In this document: in pieces, positions 6,307 to 8,061 of the stretch
Layout: each line of letters starts with the position of its first letter
Numbering within the stretch: the stretch's first letter is position 1
Assembly: GCA_021789355.1 (NCBI GenBank)
Contig: JAJYJR010000249.1
Span: 1-8,061, forward strand
Reading direction: 5' to 3'
DNA: 8,061 nucleotides
DNA from: Chloroflexota bacterium
GTDB taxonomy: Bacteria; Chloroflexota; Limnocylindria; Limnocylindrales; CSP1-4
Notes under the pieces: model-generated
What the model saw: the letters and a program-made list of their open reading frames with translations, nothing else
Told to the model about the DNA's origin: nothing
The model's database searches: none
Translations under genes and position numbers: made by a program

Positions 6307-7656
6307 TCAGACGTGCGCGAGGAGACCGGCCTCGGTGCCGAGGTCGATCAGGTCCTGGTTGATCTGCGCGAAGACGTACACCGGGGTGCAGCCCGCCCGC
6401 ACGATGACCTTGCGGGCCAGCTTCAGCGCTTCGCGGATCTTGGGCGCGCTCGGAAAGTACTCCCAGCAGTCGCCCACGAGGAACACGACCTTGTCCCGGC
6501 AGTACTCCGGCTCGAGGTCGGGCTGCCCGCCGGCGATGAACACGATGTCGTCGAGCTTGGCGTTGTACTCGCCGAGGTCGAAGCCACTGTGCATGGCGAA
6601 GTTGTCAATCGCGCCGCGGATGTTGATGAAGCAGCCGGGGCAGGTCTGCTGGGTGAGGACGTCCAGGCCGGGCCAGACGCCGACCGGGTTGCCGTTCGCC
6701 CGCAGGAAGTGCTTCCTGACGCTGTCGACGGGCGCGCCCACGACGTCGATGTGGTCCAGGCGCATCTCGCCCAGCCCATCGTGGTACGCGATGCGGGTCG
6801 ACGGGACCTCCTTCGGCTCGAACCCCATGCAGGCCCCGGTGACCGAGTCCACCGCGACGGTGTCGGTGCCGGCGATGATGAGGCCCATCTCGATCGGTGT
6901 GCCGGTGTGGGGCCCCTGGCCCTCCATCCCGATCACGGCGTCGACGATGGTCAGGTCGGCCTTCCGGATCCGGTACTCGTCGACCACCTTGGGATCGATG
7001 TCGTTGCGGTGCTGGCCCTGCTGGTTGGTGTGCAGGCCCTTGCCGTCGACCCCGCCCTCGCTCGGATGGTCGTTGCGCAGGATGCCCTGCCAGTTCGCGA
7101 TCCCGAGGGTCACGGTCTTGGCCAGGTGGACCTTCATCTTGGGCACGTTGATCACGACGTCGGCGTCGAGGAACGGCTTCCAGACGTCGGCCTCGTGGAG
7201 GTACCGCGCGCCGGGCACCTTGACGTGCACCGTCTCGTGCTCGTCAAAGTAGACGATCCGGTCCGCCTTGCCGCGCTCGGCCGCCTCCTGGAGGCCGCTC
7301 TGCGCCATGGCCGGCCGGGCCATGCCGATGTGCTTGCCGAGCGACGGATTGTCGCCGACCGCGATCTCGCCGGCCTTGGACTCCTCCTTGAGATACAGGA
7401 GGATCGCCTCGAGCGTGCGCGGGTCGACCACGGCGAAACTCGTCGGTGGGGCCTGGAAGGCGAGGTTCGGCTTGACCAGGACCTTCTGGCCCGGCTTGAT
7501 GACGCTGTCGATGCTGCCGACGGCGAGCTCCACGGCCTCCTTGACGGCGGCCTTGATCTTCGCAACGTCTTCGTCGTAGCGGATGTATTCGCCGGCCATG
7601 AACTGGGCGTTGCCCTTGAGCTCGCCGGTCTTCGCGATGGCTACGCGTGTCGTCAT
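6307..7656 (-). CDS. DUF362 protein, candidate LarA-like enzyme of the lar operon
   Basis: Protein of 449 residues with a DUF362 domain over roughly the first 310. Landmarks in order are VLVKPNLAF (59-67), VVDPRTLEAILLYLK (76-90), VGDNPSLGKH (100-109), ADVVINVPKMKVHLAK (165-180), ADLTIVDAVIGMEGQGPHTG (233-252) and IIAGTDTVAVDSVTGACMG (260-278). DUF362 has no settled general function. This member lacks the ferredoxin-type cysteine cluster many relatives carry. Instead it has a C-terminal extension with CPGC (339-342) and Cys386, Cys397 and Cys423. The usual Lys-Asn after the H-containing motif is Ala187-Asn188. It lies between the channel gene and the cofactor genes, 6 nt before the lipoyl-like gene. 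The ATG at 7656 has a strong GGAGG with an 8-nt spacer. No signal peptide or membrane segment is visible. By position it may be the NPN-using enzyme or a partner of it, which is inference. Confidence 0.85.
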   Translation of the reverse strand: MTTRVAIAKTGELKGNAQFMAGEYIRYDEDVAKIKAAVKEAVELAVGSIDSVIKPGQKVLVKPNLAFQAPPTSFAVVDPRTLEAILLYLKEESKAGEIAVGDNPSLGKHIGMARPAMAQSGLQEAAERGKADRIVYFDEHETVHVKVPGARYLHEADVWKPFLDADVVINVPKMKVHLAKTVTLGIANWQGILRNDHPSEGGVDGKGLHTNQQGQHRNDIDPKVVDEYRIRKADLTIVDAVIGMEGQGPHTGTPIEMGLIIAGTDTVAVDSVTGACMGFEPKEVPSTRIAYHDGLGEMRLDHIDVVGAPVDSVRKHFLRANGNPVGVWPGLDVLTQQTCPGCFINIRGAIDNFAMHSGFDLGEYNAKLDDIVFIAGGQPDLEPEYCRDKVVFLVGDCWEYFPSAPKIREALKLARKVIVRAGCTPVYVFAQINQDLIDLGTEAGLLAHV

Positions 7657-7664
7657 GAACGAGA

Positions 7665-7669
7665 CCTCC
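7665..7669 (-). promoter_or_regulatory. Shine-Dalgarno for the DUF362 gene
   Basis: On the minus strand these bases read GGAGG, 8 nt before the ATG at 7656. This is the best ribosome binding site in the operon and fixes the DUF362 start. It follows the stem-loop at 7679-7705, which leaves the site exposed. Confidence 0.75.
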
Positions 7670-7678
7670 GTGTGCCAA

Positions 7679-7705
7679 CCCTGCCGGCCGAAGGGGCCGG
7701 GAGGG
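7679..7705 (-). other. Strong stem-loop between the channel gene and DUF362
   Basis: The two arms, 7679-7689 and 7695-7705, are inverted copies with one G-G mismatch: an inner CCGGCC/GGCCGG of 6 bp and an outer 4-bp stem, around a 5-nt loop. It fills much of the 54-nt gap between the aquaglyceroporin stop (7711) and the DUF362 start (7656). No T-run follows on the minus strand. It could be a partial terminator, an RNA-processing or stability element that sets different levels of channel and enzymes, or a real terminator with a separate promoter that I cannot see. Confidence 0.5.
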
Positions 7706-7710
7706 AGGCG

Positions 7711-8061
7711 CTACTTCGCACCGGCGCCGGCCCCGGCGCTGACCCCGACCCCTTGGGGCGCCGCAGCGGCGGCCGGTTCAGGCTCGGGCTTGGGGTAGTA
7801 GGGCTTCATCACGTAATCGAAGAAGAACGCGCCGATCGGGCCGCCGACGATCGGGCCGCCCACCGTCACCAACAGCGACCCGCCGTCGCGCACGCCCGGA
7901 AAGGCGATCGACCCGAAGCCCATCAGCAGGGTCATGATCCGCGGACCGAGGTCGCGCGCGGGGTTCAGGGAGGTCATCGTCAACGGCGCGGTGACGAAGA
8001 CCAGCATGCAGACGGCCACGCCAAGTGCGATCGGGAAGAACCAGCCCCGCGGCGCATTGAC
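7711..8061 (-). CDS. glpF: Aquaglyceroporin, MIP family (LarD/GlpF type), C-terminal part
   Basis: Membrane channel for small neutral solutes. The frame runs off the right edge and only the last 116 residues are present. The second pore motif is clear, NPARDLGPR at residues 33-41 of the fragment. The aspartate after NPAR marks the glycerol-facilitator branch rather than water-only aquaporins. Hydrophobic helices flank it (WFFPIALGVAVCMLVFVTAP before, and LLVTVGGPIVGGPIGAFFFD as the last helix). The C-terminus is a low-complexity tail of Pro/Glu, then Ala and Gly (about 25 residues). In L. plantarum the lar operon includes larD, a channel of this family for lactic acid, so transport of lactate or a related small hydroxy compound is likely here. 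An internal GTG at 8019 is not the start, because the reading continues unbroken upstream. The stop is TAG at 7711-7713. Confidence 0.9.
   Translation of the reverse strand, partial: VNAPRGWFFPIALGVAVCMLVFVTAPLTMTSLNPARDLGPRIMTLLMGFGSIAFPGVRDGGSLLVTVGGPIVGGPIGAFFFDYVMKPYYPKPEPEPAAAAAPQGVGVSAGAGAGAK

Noticed and set aside
5756..7252. A 498-codon plus-strand open frame opposite the SDR, lipoyl-like and DUF362 genes
   Set aside because: It spans three well-supported minus-strand genes, and its Ser/Thr/Arg-rich translation shows no domain. It is a shadow frame.

Overview
The window is very GC-rich (roughly 70% by eye), with codons ending almost always in G or C. All of its well-supported genes lie on the minus strand. 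This suggests a high-GC bacterium such as a member of Chloroflexota or Actinobacteriota, or an uncultivated relative. The sequence alone does not settle the taxon, and that assignment is an inference.

Most of the window (about 1957-8061, read right to left) is one compact operon built around nickel-pincer nucleotide (NPN) cofactor synthesis, the cofactor of lactate racemase (LarA). In transcription order it holds the C-terminal part of an aquaglyceroporin (LarD/GlpF type, cut by the window edge), a DUF362 protein, an 80-residue biotinyl/lipoyl-like domain protein, a classical short-chain dehydrogenase/reductase (SDR), LarE, LarB, LarC, and a 76-residue cysteine-rich protein of unknown function. 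From DUF362 to LarC the genes are 3-6 nt apart or overlap by 4-8 nt, so they are almost certainly co-transcribed and translationally coupled. LarB carboxylates and hydrolyses nicotinic acid adenine dinucleotide, LarE adds the two sulfurs, and LarC inserts nickel with CTP. The complete cofactor pathway is therefore present. No canonical LarA is visible in the window.

The main point of interest is what uses the cofactor. The DUF362 protein sits where a LarA would be expected, between the channel and the cofactor genes. Its order of motifs resembles the LarA N-terminal domain as I recall it, although the position matching the cofactor-binding lysine appears to be alanine. With the SDR, the lysine-less lipoyl-like domain and the channel, this may be a variant NPN-dependent hydroxyacid (or other alcohol) racemase/epimerase system. 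That is a hypothesis, not an established function.

To the left of the operon lies a region of about 530 nt (1423-1956) without a secure gene. It contains a possible frameshifted plus-strand gene remnant (1497-1740) and an 8-bp inverted repeat (1752-1777) that could end transcription from both sides. Next comes an aldo/keto reductase on the minus strand (418-1422), probably its own transcription unit. Then follow about 357 nt with no recognisable gene (61-417), and the last 19 codons of what may be a plus-strand gene entering from the left edge (1-60).
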